64,000 bases of DNA from Pseudoalteromonas rubra (GTDB taxonomy: Bacteria; Pseudomonadota; Gammaproteobacteria; Enterobacterales; Alteromonadaceae). A program made the translations under genes and the position numbers. Positions 7,960-16,049 of the stretch are shown piece by piece. How positions within the stretch are numbered: the first letter of the stretch is position 1; each line of letters begins with the position of its first letter. The notes beneath the pieces were generated by a model, which saw nothing but the letters and a program-made list of their open reading frames with translations, made no database searches and was not told the DNA's origin. The stretch is taken from positions 186,001-250,000 of the forward strand of contig NZ_AHCD03000035.1 in assembly GCF_000238295.3 (NCBI RefSeq), written 5' to 3'.

Positions 7960-8400
7960 ATGGGCCGTCAATATGGTGTCGCTTTGTTATTGTTTGCTGC
8001 GCTGAGCGCCTGGCTGGTCGCTGGCGCGCATTTATCCTGTATTTACTTCGGTCCACAGTGCTATTCCGCACAAATGGCACCGCCTTTTGTTGTAGAATCA
8101 GCGCAGGCAGGCACTATGCTGGCGCCCATAGCTACCATCGCGGCGTCTGCAATTTTTATTGTGCTGGGCTGCTATGCTCTATCTGCAACCGGACGCATTC
8201 GGCGATTACCCTTGCTTAACGTCGGGATATATAGCATCGCTTTGGTGTGCATCATTCGTGGTTTGTTGCCAATTCAGTTGTTTGTCCGCCATCCTGAGAA
8301 AATCAGCAATGCGGTATTGTGGGTTGGTGTTGCCTGGTTGCTTGTTGGATTGTGCTACTGGCTGGGCTATCGGGCGGTGAAAAAACATCGCGCAAACTAG
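7960..8400 (+). CDS. Four-helix membrane protein of unknown function
   Basis: ATG at 7960 is chosen because AAGGAG lies nine bases upstream; GTG 7900 and ATG 7918 are in-frame alternatives without such a site. 146 residues with four hydrophobic segments, roughly residues 6-25, 55-77, 87-107 and 119-138, and a basic C-terminus (YRAVKKHRAN). The loop between helices 1 and 2 has two Cys. No family is recognised with certainty. It is divergent from the nuclease gene and converges on the alpha/beta hydrolase gene. Confidence 0.65.
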   Translation: MGRQYGVALLLFAALSAWLVAGAHLSCIYFGPQCYSAQMAPPFVVESAQAGTMLAPIATIAASAIFIVLGCYALSATGRIRRLPLLNVGIYSIALVCIIRGLLPIQLFVRHPEKISNAVLWVGVAWLLVGLCYWLGYRAVKKHRAN

Positions 8401-8430
8401 CTTTTGTTCACTCCGGGCCGGCACAAAGGG

Positions 8431-8452
8431 CAGGGCACTGGAGAGTGCCCTG
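8431..8452. terminator. Hairpin between convergent genes
   Basis: CAGGGCACT (8431-8439) pairs perfectly with AGTGCCCTG (8444-8452) across a GGAG loop. It is G+C-rich but not followed by a clear T run in either direction, so terminator function is likely only from its position between two convergent stops. Confidence 0.45.
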
Positions 8453-8468
8453 TGCGAGGTCATCAAAC

Positions 8469-9302
8469 TCAGAGCCTGGCTTTTGCTACCATGGCCTCTA
8501 TGTGTTTTATCGCAATCCAGGGGTCTGATTCATCAAATAGGTGCGAAGCGTATTTCATCGTGACTGCCTCGGTATTTTGATTCAGTGTAGCCAGTTTCTT
8601 TTGGGTGTCATTCCAGGTTTGCGTGTAAACGTCTATATCCGGGTAACTCATTTTGGTTTGTCTGATTGTCACGTGCGGGATACCACGAGAAAGCACGGTA
8701 ACAGGTAAGTCTGCTTTTATTGTATAGAGCGCAGAGTGGCTTGAGGCTTCCTCAAAATCCTCGAACGAATTATGCTCGCGTTCCCAATTGATAATCATCT
8801 TCATCGTGTTCCAGCCTGGTTTTGACATCTGCGCTTTCATCGCGTCGTACCAGGACTCATGTGCTGTGTCTATCAGGACCAGGCCTTTCACTTTATCCGG
8901 ATATTTGCTGGCATAGGCACGTGCAACAAACCCGCCGAAAGAATGGGGCACCAGGACCAGTGACTCTACCTTCAGGTGCTCAACCAGCCCGGCCAGCTCA
9001 TCTCGCAGTTCGGTCATGGTTCTGACTTTGGGGTTGTCATATTGACTCTCTCCATACCCTGCGCGGTCGTAAAAACACAGCCGGTAGCCTTTGGGGTTGG
9101 CATTATGGTAGGTGTTTTTATAAGTTGTGTGCGCATCCAGGCCCATACCGGATACCAATAGGGCAGTGACTTTGCCTTCGCCCTGACACGCATAGGCGAT
9201 TTTCTTCCCGGCAATCTCTGTATAGTGATATTCGTGTTGGTGCTGGGCGGCATGACCCGAAAATGTTGCGCCAATAAGCACGACGGCGGCGAGTTTGTTC
9301 AT
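8469..9302 (-). CDS. Exported alpha/beta-hydrolase
   Basis: A 277-residue protein with AGGAA eight bases before its ATG. Residues 1-19 form a signal peptide ending in GHAA. The alpha/beta-hydrolase core is clear: oxyanion-region SGMGLD near 51, YDRAGYGES near 78, nucleophile elbow PHSFGG with Ser121, and LVLIDTAHES near 142. The catalytic His is probably in ASHLF near 257. The family includes esterases, lipases and haloperoxidase-like enzymes; the substrate is unknown. It is divergently transcribed from the photolyase operon and shares the upstream region containing the 9368-9393 palindrome. Confidence 0.85.
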   Translation of the reverse strand: MNKLAAVVLIGATFSGHAAQHQHEYHYTEIAGKKIAYACQGEGKVTALLVSGMGLDAHTTYKNTYHNANPKGYRLCFYDRAGYGESQYDNPKVRTMTELRDELAGLVEHLKVESLVLVPHSFGGFVARAYASKYPDKVKGLVLIDTAHESWYDAMKAQMSKPGWNTMKMIINWEREHNSFEDFEEASSHSALYTIKADLPVTVLSRGIPHVTIRQTKMSYPDIDVYTQTWNDTQKKLATLNQNTEAVTMKYASHLFDESDPWIAIKHIEAMVAKARL

Positions 9303-9367
9303 AGTGCAAGTTCCTGTTGTTGATTATTATTTAGTCCGCTGATGAGTAGCATAGCGCAGAGTTTACT

Positions 9368-9393
9368 GAACTTTCAATAAATAATGAAAGTTC
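9368..9393. promoter_or_regulatory. Perfect 9-bp inverted repeat between divergent hydrolase and photolyase genes
   Basis: GAACTTTCA, eight bases, TGAAAGTTC. A further half site GAACTTT occurs near 9400. It lies in the 157-base divergent gap, about 67 bases upstream of the CRY-DASH start, where an operator would be expected. MerR-family light sensors of the LitR/CarH type bind such inverted repeats upstream of photolyase genes in other bacteria. No such regulator is in this window, so the binding protein is unknown. Confidence 0.5.
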
Positions 9394-9459
9394 GTTGTTG
9401 AACTTTTTCCCTGCGCAGTCCGTAAGACAAGGCATGCTAATAATCCGACAGGGCTGCGC

Positions 9460-10824
9460 GTGAAAAAAACGCTTTATTGGTTTACTCAAGACCTCAGGCT
9501 GGACGACAATCTGGCACTCGATTTTGCCACTCAAAACAGTGACCACATACTGTTTGTTTATGTGATAAACCCAAGGTATCGCATCCAGACAAACTATCAT
9601 TGCAAGTTGCTCGGCGACAGGCAGGCAACTTTTATTGCTGATTCACTATTAACACTCAGCAGCCAACTAGATAGTTGTGGCCATAGTTTGTTGGTTGTTG
9701 AAGGTGAGCCACATCAGGTTTTGCCACACCTGGTATCAAAATACGAGATAGATCAGGTGATTTGCGCCGAACAGGTAGGGCTTTATGAACGCAAGTCCGT
9801 GCAAAAAATACGCAAGGAGTTGGGGGCTGTCCCGTTGCACAGCTTCTGGCAGCATACTTTGTTTGAACACACCCAGATACAAACTGTAAGTCGCGATTTA
9901 GGTAACTTTACTCAGTTCAGAAAACGCGTAGAAAAAGCGCCTCTGTCGGTAGTAACGTTGTGTCGCTTCGACCCATCGCGATTACCTGCCCCCCTTATCA
10001 CAGTAAGCAGTGCCAACGAGCTGGGCATATTGCATCAGTGGCACGCACAGCGTCAGGATCGGTTGACTGAAACCAGAGTGCCACTGGACTTTCCCGCCGG
10101 GGAAGAAGCCGCGCAAGCTCATCTGAGGGATTATTTCGACAGTGGTGTTGTCCGTAGATACAAAGAAACCCGCAACGCGCTGGATGGCTGGCTCAACTCA
10201 ACCAAAATGAGTCCCTATCTGGCGCTGGGCAATCTGTCGCCGCGTCAGGTTTGGTGGGCAACCGAAGCGTTTGAGAAACAGGTTGTGGCGAACGAGTCGA
10301 CCTATTGGATCAAGTTTGAACTGCTGTGGCGTGAATATTTTCAGTGGCTTTGCCTCAAGCTTGGGCCGCAACTTTTTCGCTTTCAGGGACTGGCTAAATC
10401 TAAACCTTTAACTACTTTTATGCCTGAACGTTTTACTCGCTGGTGCCAGGGTAATACACCTGTGCCTTTAGTGAATGCGCTCATGAACCAGCTTAATGAA
10501 ACCGGTTACATGTCAAACCGGGGCCGGCAAATCGCAGCCAGTTATTTTGTGAATGAACTGGGTCTGGACTGGCGCTATGGTGCGGCCTACTTCCAGCAGC
10601 AATTACTCGATCATGATGTCGCATCAAATTGGGGGAATTGGCAGTACATAGCAGGTGTGGGCGTCGATCCGCGCGGTGGACGCCATTTTAATATTGAAAA
10701 ACAGGCTCAATTATACGACGAGCGGGGTCTGTTCGTGCAAAAGTGGCGCGGTGAGCAGGGCGTTGCATCTGTGGACAGTGTGGATGCGGCTGACTGGCCA
10801 ACCTATGCTGAGGAAGACGTATGA
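9460..10824 (+). CDS. Cryptochrome DASH-type photolyase
   Basis: 454 residues starting at GTG 9460. The N-terminal alpha/beta antenna domain begins with TLYWFTQDLRLDDNLAL, and GNFTQFRKRVE near residue 148 is characteristic of the CRY-DASH group. The C-terminal FAD-binding helical domain has SNRGRQIAASYFVNELGLDW and GNWQYIAGVGVDPRGGR. CRY-DASH proteins carry FAD and methenyltetrahydrofolate and repair cyclobutane dimers in single-stranded or looped DNA using blue light. First gene of a same-direction run of six; its stop overlaps the next start by ATGA (10821-10824). Confidence 0.9.
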   Translation: MKKTLYWFTQDLRLDDNLALDFATQNSDHILFVYVINPRYRIQTNYHCKLLGDRQATFIADSLLTLSSQLDSCGHSLLVVEGEPHQVLPHLVSKYEIDQVICAEQVGLYERKSVQKIRKELGAVPLHSFWQHTLFEHTQIQTVSRDLGNFTQFRKRVEKAPLSVVTLCRFDPSRLPAPLITVSSANELGILHQWHAQRQDRLTETRVPLDFPAGEEAAQAHLRDYFDSGVVRRYKETRNALDGWLNSTKMSPYLALGNLSPRQVWWATEAFEKQVVANESTYWIKFELLWREYFQWLCLKLGPQLFRFQGLAKSKPLTTFMPERFTRWCQGNTPVPLVNALMNQLNETGYMSNRGRQIAASYFVNELGLDWRYGAAYFQQQLLDHDVASNWGNWQYIAGVGVDPRGGRHFNIEKQAQLYDERGLFVQKWRGEQGVASVDSVDAADWPTYAEEDV

Positions 10825-12272
10825 GTGTGGCAATCGTCTGGCTCAAGCGTGATTTAAGGTTATCCGACCACGCGCCTTTGTGTCAGGCCATTCAAAGCGG
10901 CCATCCCGTACTGCTCTTATATTGCTTTGAACCCATGCTACTGGACGACCCGCATTATTCGGCTCGCCATTGGCAATTTGTTCTGCAGTCATTACAGGAC
11001 ATCAATGGGCGGGTTCCGCACGGATCTTTGTGGGTATCGGACAAACCTGCATTAGACGTTTTACAGCAGGTTCACGAGACCTACCAAATCGCCGGGCTGT
11101 ATTCTCATCAGGAAATCGGTCTGGCGAACACTTTTGAACGGGACAAGGCAGTCGCAACCTGGTGTGCGGCAATGGAGATTACCTGGGTTGAATCTCGTTG
11201 TGGCGCAGTATTAAGAGGGCTTAGTCAGCGGCAAAATTGGGATAAGCAATGGCAAAAAACCATGCGTGAACGCTGTGCTGATCCTGAATTGTCACAAGTA
11301 AACTGGTTTTCACCAGACACGAGATGTGCCCAACTGAGCGATATTCAACAACGCTTTAATGCACCGCCGGGAACTTTTCAGCCAGGTGGTGAAACTCAGG
11401 CACACCGTATTTTAGCCGAGTTCTACCAGGGACGAGGTAAAGGGTATGCCTATAGTTTATCCAGCCCGTTACTCAGCCAGCAGGCGTGTTCACGTATGTC
11501 TGCTTATCTGGCCTGGGGTAATATCAGTTTGCGTCAGGTGTACCAGAGTGTGCTAGCTCACTGGCAAATGGTGGGCTGGCGTCGCACTCTGGTGGCCTTT
11601 TCTTCCAGGCTGCACTGGCATTGTCATTTCATTCAGAAGTTCGAAAGCGAATGTGATATGGAGTTTCGGCACATTAATCGGGGTTATGATCTATTGCCTC
11701 GCTGTACCGGAGAGGAAGCGCAACAAAGGCTAGTTGCCTGGGAAACGGGTAATACTGGTATTCCTATGGTGGACGCCTGTATGCGGTGCCTGATTGCCAC
11801 GGGCTACATCAACTTCCGTATGCGGGCTATGCTAGTGAGTTTTCTATGCCATCACCTCGAACTTGACTGGCGTTTGGGGGTTGCCCATCTTGCCCGGGTG
11901 TTTTTAGATTTCGAACCGGGTATTCACTATAGCCAGTTTCAGATGCAGGCCGGTGTGACAGGCATCAACACCATTCGCATTTATAGCCCGGTTAAGCAAG
12001 GCGAAGAAAAAGACCCGCAAGGAGAATTTGTCAAAACCTGGTTACCGGCACTCAAAGATGTGCCAGCACCTTTGGTTCATAAACCCTGGGAGCTGTCGCA
12101 GATGGAACAGCTGATGTATGGCATTGTGCTTGGCGAGGATTATCCTGAGCCCATTGTCGACTTAAAGCTAAGCTATAAAGCTGCGCAGGAGTTACTGTGG
12201 CAATGGCGCAAAAGGCCTCAAGTGAAAAAAGAAGCTCAGCGGATCCTGAAACGACACGTGCGTCCGAGCTAA
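10821..12272 (+). CDS. Photolyase/cryptochrome-family protein
   Basis: 483 residues, translationally coupled to the CRY-DASH gene by an ATGA overlap. N-terminal antenna domain starts AIVWLKRDLRLSDHAPL; the FAD domain includes GYINFRMRAMLVSFLCHHLELDW, then GIHYSQFQMQAGVTG and IRIYSPVKQGEEKDP. The last pattern marks a proteobacterial subgroup distinct from both CRY-DASH and classical E. coli PhrB. It could be a dimer photolyase or a signalling cryptochrome; sequence alone does not decide. It is co-transcribed with two other photolyase-type genes. Confidence 0.85.
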   Translation: MSVAIVWLKRDLRLSDHAPLCQAIQSGHPVLLLYCFEPMLLDDPHYSARHWQFVLQSLQDINGRVPHGSLWVSDKPALDVLQQVHETYQIAGLYSHQEIGLANTFERDKAVATWCAAMEITWVESRCGAVLRGLSQRQNWDKQWQKTMRERCADPELSQVNWFSPDTRCAQLSDIQQRFNAPPGTFQPGGETQAHRILAEFYQGRGKGYAYSLSSPLLSQQACSRMSAYLAWGNISLRQVYQSVLAHWQMVGWRRTLVAFSSRLHWHCHFIQKFESECDMEFRHINRGYDLLPRCTGEEAQQRLVAWETGNTGIPMVDACMRCLIATGYINFRMRAMLVSFLCHHLELDWRLGVAHLARVFLDFEPGIHYSQFQMQAGVTGINTIRIYSPVKQGEEKDPQGEFVKTWLPALKDVPAPLVHKPWELSQMEQLMYGIVLGEDYPEPIVDLKLSYKAAQELLWQWRKRPQVKKEAQRILKRHVRPS

Positions 12273-12275
12273 GGT

Positions 12276-12428
12276 ATGAAGAAATCCCAGTTACCAGAAA
12301 AAACGTGCCCGGTTTGCCTGCGTCCTTTTTCCTGGCGCAAAAAATGGCAACGCGACTGGCCCAATGTGAAATATTGCTCCAAACGGTGTGCGGGCAACAG
12401 GCAAACCAACAGAGAAACACATGAGTAA
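12276..12428 (+). CDS. DUF2256 small zinc-finger-like protein (50 aa)
   Basis: ATG at 12276 directly after the photolyase stop; the preceding AAGG can serve as the ribosome site. The 50-residue product has the DUF2256 signature: LPEKTCPVC near residue 6, LRPFSWRKKW, then KYCSKRC near 32, giving two Cys pairs (11/14 and 34/38) able to hold one zinc. DUF2256 genes are often found beside photolyase/cryptochrome genes. Its stop overlaps the next gene's start by eight bases. Function is unknown; a helper for cofactor loading or DNA binding is conceivable. Confidence 0.9.
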   Translation: MKKSQLPEKTCPVCLRPFSWRKKWQRDWPNVKYCSKRCAGNRQTNRETHE

Positions 12429-13983
12429 ACAACTTAGATTGATCCTGGGCGATCAGCTTAATGCAGGCCATAGCTGGTATACAGAAAAGTCCGATGAGGT
12501 GCTTTATGTTATTGCCGAACTGCATCAGGAGACCAATTATACTCGGCACCATGTCCAGAAAATATGCGCGTTTTTTGCTGCAATGAAAGCATTCGCACAG
12601 GCACTTGAGTCGGCTGGGCACCATGTATTGCACCTGACACTGGACGATACTCAGGACTTTGCATCGTTACCTGAGCTACTGACCCACCTGATCAGGGAGC
12701 ACAATATCGGTCACTTTGCCTATCAGTTGCCGGATGAATATCGGTTGCGCACTCAGCTGTCACAATTCAGTGACACACTGTCAGTTACTTCAAGTGTCTA
12801 TGATACTGAACATTTCTATCTGGCTAATGACCAGCTTAGCAGTTACTTTAAGCCCGATAAACGGCATCGTCTGGAGCATTTCTACCGCAAGATGCGAGGT
12901 GAGTTTAATGTGCTTATGGTTGATGGAGCACCGCTTGGCGGACAATGGAATTTCGACAGTGACAACCGCAACAAGCTAAAAGCGGCCGATATTGCTGAGA
13001 TACCTGAGCCGCTGGTGTTTGCTAACGATGTCGGTGATATTTTGGCGCGGCTCAAACGACATCAGATCAAAACCATGGGGCAGGCAGATGAGCATCTGCT
13101 GTGGCCCGTTAACCGTGTGCAGGCAAAGTCCCTGCTGACGTTCTTTTGCCTGCATTGTTTACCGTCATTCGGGCGTTTTCAGGATGCCATGACGGGCAAA
13201 CTAATTGAGCTGGGTGAGGATCGGGGCTGGAGCTTGTATCATTCTCGCTTGTCATTTGCCATCAACGCCAAAATTCTCAGCCCCAAAGTGGTGGTAGATG
13301 CTGCGATTGCGGCATTTCAGCAGTCTCAGGGCGCCATCAGTCTGGCACAGATAGAGGGATTTGTGCGCCAGATCATTGGCTGGCGCGAGTTTGTCAGAGG
13401 CATTTATTGGGCCAATATGCCAAAGTATGCTGAGCTCAATCATTTGCAGGCCACACGCAGTTTGCCTGCTTGGTTCTGGACGGGCGAGACCAAAATGCGC
13501 TGTCTCAGTCACGCTATCACACAATCTTTGACCTTTGCTTATGCCCATCATATTCAGCGCCTGATGGTCACCGGTAACTTCTGTCTGGTGGCTGGCATAG
13601 ACCCAGATCAGGTGGACGCCTGGTATCTGGGGATTTACATCGACGCCATAGAGTGGGTGGAAATGCCAAACACCCGGGGTATGAGCCAGTTTGCCGATGG
13701 TGGCATTGTTGGCTCCAAGGCTTATGCGGCCAGCGGAAACTATATTAAAAAAATGAGTGACTACTGCGGCGACTGTGCTTACAAAGTGACAGAAACGGTC
13801 TCTGAGTCAGCCTGTCCGTTAAACGCCTTGTATTGGCACTTTATGCAGCAACACCATACGCAATTTGCCAGTAACCCGCGTACAAAAATGGTGTATAGCA
13901 ACTGGCTGAAGAAGTCTGAAGAAGATAAGCAGGCCGTGCTCACACGCGCACAATACTTGCTCGACCATATCGAACAGCTTTAA
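12421..13983 (+). CDS. Iron-sulfur (6-4) photolyase of the bacterial PhrB/CryB type
   Basis: 520 residues from ATG 12421; GTG 12388 would add 11 residues but overlaps DUF2256 more. The N-terminus (LRLILGDQLN) is typical of the FeS-BCP group rather than classical photolyases. Four Cys expected to hold a 4Fe-4S cluster are visible: one in KMRCLSH and three in DYCGDCAYKV...SACPLN, all in the C-terminal half. Characterised members repair (6-4) photoproducts with FAD and a lumazine antenna. With the two preceding genes this operon carries three distinct photolyase subfamilies. A flavin reductase gene follows. Confidence 0.9.
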   Translation: MSKQLRLILGDQLNAGHSWYTEKSDEVLYVIAELHQETNYTRHHVQKICAFFAAMKAFAQALESAGHHVLHLTLDDTQDFASLPELLTHLIREHNIGHFAYQLPDEYRLRTQLSQFSDTLSVTSSVYDTEHFYLANDQLSSYFKPDKRHRLEHFYRKMRGEFNVLMVDGAPLGGQWNFDSDNRNKLKAADIAEIPEPLVFANDVGDILARLKRHQIKTMGQADEHLLWPVNRVQAKSLLTFFCLHCLPSFGRFQDAMTGKLIELGEDRGWSLYHSRLSFAINAKILSPKVVVDAAIAAFQQSQGAISLAQIEGFVRQIIGWREFVRGIYWANMPKYAELNHLQATRSLPAWFWTGETKMRCLSHAITQSLTFAYAHHIQRLMVTGNFCLVAGIDPDQVDAWYLGIYIDAIEWVEMPNTRGMSQFADGGIVGSKAYAASGNYIKKMSDYCGDCAYKVTETVSESACPLNALYWHFMQQHHTQFASNPRTKMVYSNWLKKSEEDKQAVLTRAQYLLDHIEQL

Positions 13984-14043
13984 CTCTGCCGTCCAAAAAC
14001 GTAACAATACACAGAAACAGTGAAAAATGAGGAATTTATACAG

Positions 14044-14712
14044 ATGATCAAACAGCTCAGCCGGGAAGACATAGCCAATATGCAAGAGCGGGAAAGGGCA
14101 CGACTGATAAACAGCTTGTCTGGATTTAAAAGTGCCAACCTGGTCGGTACCCAGGATACACAGGGTAACCCCAATCTGGCCATTGTCAGCTCGGTCTTTC
14201 ATATCGGCGCCAACCCGCCACTGATAGGCATGATCATCCGCCCTGATACGGTGCCCAGAGACACACTGAGCAACCTCCAGGCCACAGGTCATTACACGTT
14301 AAACCATGTTAACTCGACTATCTGGCAGCAAGCCCATCAAACCTCGGCGCGTTATGCACCGGGTGTATCTGAGTTCTCTGAGGTTGGACTGGACACTCAG
14401 CAGGCTGATGGCATCGAAGCACCTTATGTAGCACAGAGTCAGTTGAAATTCGCTCTGGCATTACGTGAAGTACAAAAACTGGAGATCAATGGCACCCTCT
14501 TAGTGATCGGAGAGGTCATTGATATTCAACTGCCGCATGACAGCATTAAAGCGGATGGCTACATCGACATTGAGTCTTTGAATACTGTGGCCATTTCCGG
14601 ATTGGATAGTTATCATGAAACACGAAGGCTTGGCCGACTGAGTTACGCCAAACCTGAGCACCTACCCAGGCAACTCAACCTAAATGGGGAGCAAATCACT
14701 GAGCGTGAATAA
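14044..14712 (+). CDS. Flavin reductase family protein
   Basis: ATG 14044 is preferred (GAGGA about ten bases upstream); GTG 14020 would add eight residues. About 222 residues. The N-terminal half shows the FMN-binding split-barrel pattern: INSLSGFKSANLVGTQD, NPNLAIVSSVFHIGANPPLIG and RPDTVPRDTLSNL. Such proteins bind flavin and reduce it or use it on small substrates. In this place, 60 bases after three flavin-dependent photolyases, it could help supply or reduce flavin; that link is inference from position. Confidence 0.8.
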   Translation: MIKQLSREDIANMQERERARLINSLSGFKSANLVGTQDTQGNPNLAIVSSVFHIGANPPLIGMIIRPDTVPRDTLSNLQATGHYTLNHVNSTIWQQAHQTSARYAPGVSEFSEVGLDTQQADGIEAPYVAQSQLKFALALREVQKLEINGTLLVIGEVIDIQLPHDSIKADGYIDIESLNTVAISGLDSYHETRRLGRLSYAKPEHLPRQLNLNGEQITERE

Positions 14713-14720
14713 GGAATTTG

Positions 14721-15098
14721 ATGATCAAAGAGGCACTGACATTAAAAAAGATGGCACATGTGATGGCCGTTGTTCAGTTGCTGTCGTTCAATAGTCCGGT
14801 ACTGGCTGGGCCAAAAATAGCGGTAACCGATACCCGGGAAACAGGTGTTTATATTGTGTCAGTGTCCGGCTCTGAACAAAGCACCGCTTTGTTGTTGGCG
14901 CGCTGGCAAAATAAAGCAAGTGCCTTGTGTAAAGGGGGAGGTTACCGGGTTGAACCCAATGGTCAGCCTGTGGTGCATGACAAGCGATGTAGTGATGCAG
15001 TGGTGTCTGGTCCTGATGGCCTGCGCTGCCTTGAAGTTGATGCCAGCGTATTTGGTAAAGTAGTATGTGAGCAGGCCCCGCCTTCAGTTTCACGCTAA
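14721..15098 (+). CDS. Small exported protein of unknown function
   Basis: ATG 14721 with AAGGA five bases upstream; a TTG at 14718 is adjacent. 125 residues. Residues 1-30 are a probable signal peptide (basic start, hydrophobic VMAVVQLLS, cleavage near VLAG). The mature part has four Cys in pairs (CKGGGYRV ... KRCSD, LRCLEV ... VVCEQ), suggesting two periplasmic disulfides. No family is recognised. It is nine bases after the flavin reductase and probably the last gene of the photolyase operon. Confidence 0.65.
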   Translation: MIKEALTLKKMAHVMAVVQLLSFNSPVLAGPKIAVTDTRETGVYIVSVSGSEQSTALLLARWQNKASALCKGGGYRVEPNGQPVVHDKRCSDAVVSGPDGLRCLEVDASVFGKVVCEQAPPSVSR

Positions 15099-15114
15099 AA
15101 GCAGGGCCCGACAA

Positions 15115-15471
15115 TTATTTGGCTTGAAGTCTTACTGCGAGGTGCGCTATTTCTCTTAGGACACTCTGGCGATTCATTTCCATAAAAATCCAAAGTTTGG
15201 TGGCGACCTGCACAAGCAATCCGGTGATAAACCATACAGCCCAGAACACCTGATCCATGACTGCGGTGGCGATATAAAACCGATAACCGCTGTACACAAA
15301 GCCGATGGTGATCAGCAGGGCGCTGATTGAAGCCAGGATCACCCAGAAACGGGTATTGCCCTGATACACGTTACCCAGCATAGTGAACAGGCCTTTTTCC
15401 TGAGCAAGAATGGGGTCTATCTGATGTTGTTCTTGCTGTAATGCTTTACTTATCTCTTTGTCTAAATTCAT
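15115..15471 (-). CDS. Small membrane protein paired with an ECF sigma factor (DUF6768-like)
   Basis: 118 residues, its start overlapping the sigma gene stop by four bases (ATGA). Two transmembrane helices at about residues 43-64 and 72-94, with cytoplasmic N-terminal 40 residues and a short tail MNRQSVLREIAHLAVRLQAK. The ECF-plus-two-helix arrangement matches operons where the second gene is annotated DUF6768. A membrane anti-sigma or sensor role is likely from position; no classical zinc anti-sigma motif is present. Confidence 0.7.
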   Translation of the reverse strand: MNLDKEISKALQQEQHQIDPILAQEKGLFTMLGNVYQGNTRFWVILASISALLITIGFVYSGYRFYIATAVMDQVFWAVWFITGLLVQVATKLWIFMEMNRQSVLREIAHLAVRLQAK

Positions 15472-15986
15472 GCTGTTTGCTCCTCGTTAACCATGGCACG
15501 CAATTGTGCCCGTGCGCGGTTTAATCTTGATTTAACGGTGCCCTGGGGGACATCCAATATATTGGCAATGTCTCTGAGTGACATCTGCTCTAAGTAAAAT
15601 AAGTACACACAGTGGCGCTCTTCTTCGGCCAGCCGGTTTATCAGCGTCAGGATACTCAACGAGGTATCCAGATCCGGTGTCTCGAATGCCTGCGTCGGCT
15701 GGGCCTCTTCGAAACGATGTTCTGCCTGTTTAAGGTCGACAAAGCGACGGTAAATGGCGCGGAACACCCAGGCACGAAATGCACTGGGCTCTTTAAGCTG
15801 ATTGAGCTTTTTGGCGATGTTAGTCCAGACATCCTGGCAGATATCATCGGCACTGGCACTTTGGCCACTGAGCTTCATCGCAAACCGCCAGCTTGGCTGA
15901 TAAAACGCTTCGCATAAGGTTTCGAACGCACGCCGATTGCCCTGTTGGGCAGACAATACCAGTAATGCGGCCTTTGATGGTTCCAT
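15468..15986 (-). CDS. ECF-type RNA polymerase sigma factor
   Basis: ATG 15986 preceded by AAAGGAA; an upstream ATG at 16025 lacks a site. 172 residues. Region 2 (residues ~25-95) includes FAMKLSGQSASADDICQDVWTNI and FRAWVFRAIYRRFVD; region 4 (~115-165) includes LAEEERHCVYLFYLEQMSLRDIA and the helix-turn-helix tail VPQGTVKSRLNRARAQLR. Overlaps the small membrane protein gene, which probably controls it. The stimulus and target promoters are not evident; this is unrelated to the ChrR-linked sigma factor at 51.2 kb. Confidence 0.9.
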   Translation of the reverse strand: MEPSKAALLVLSAQQGNRRAFETLCEAFYQPSWRFAMKLSGQSASADDICQDVWTNIAKKLNQLKEPSAFRAWVFRAIYRRFVDLKQAEHRFEEAQPTQAFETPDLDTSLSILTLINRLAEEERHCVYLFYLEQMSLRDIANILDVPQGTVKSRLNRARAQLRAMVNEEQTA

Positions 15987-16049
15987 GCTATTCCTTTGGG
16001 CTTTTCTTACAAGACGGCGCAGCATGTAAAAAGGTTCACGCGCAGCAAA

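Noticed and set aside
12052..12633. 193-codon minus-strand frame across DUF2256 and photolyase genes
   Set aside because: Overlaps two well-supported coding genes in antisense; no own signals.
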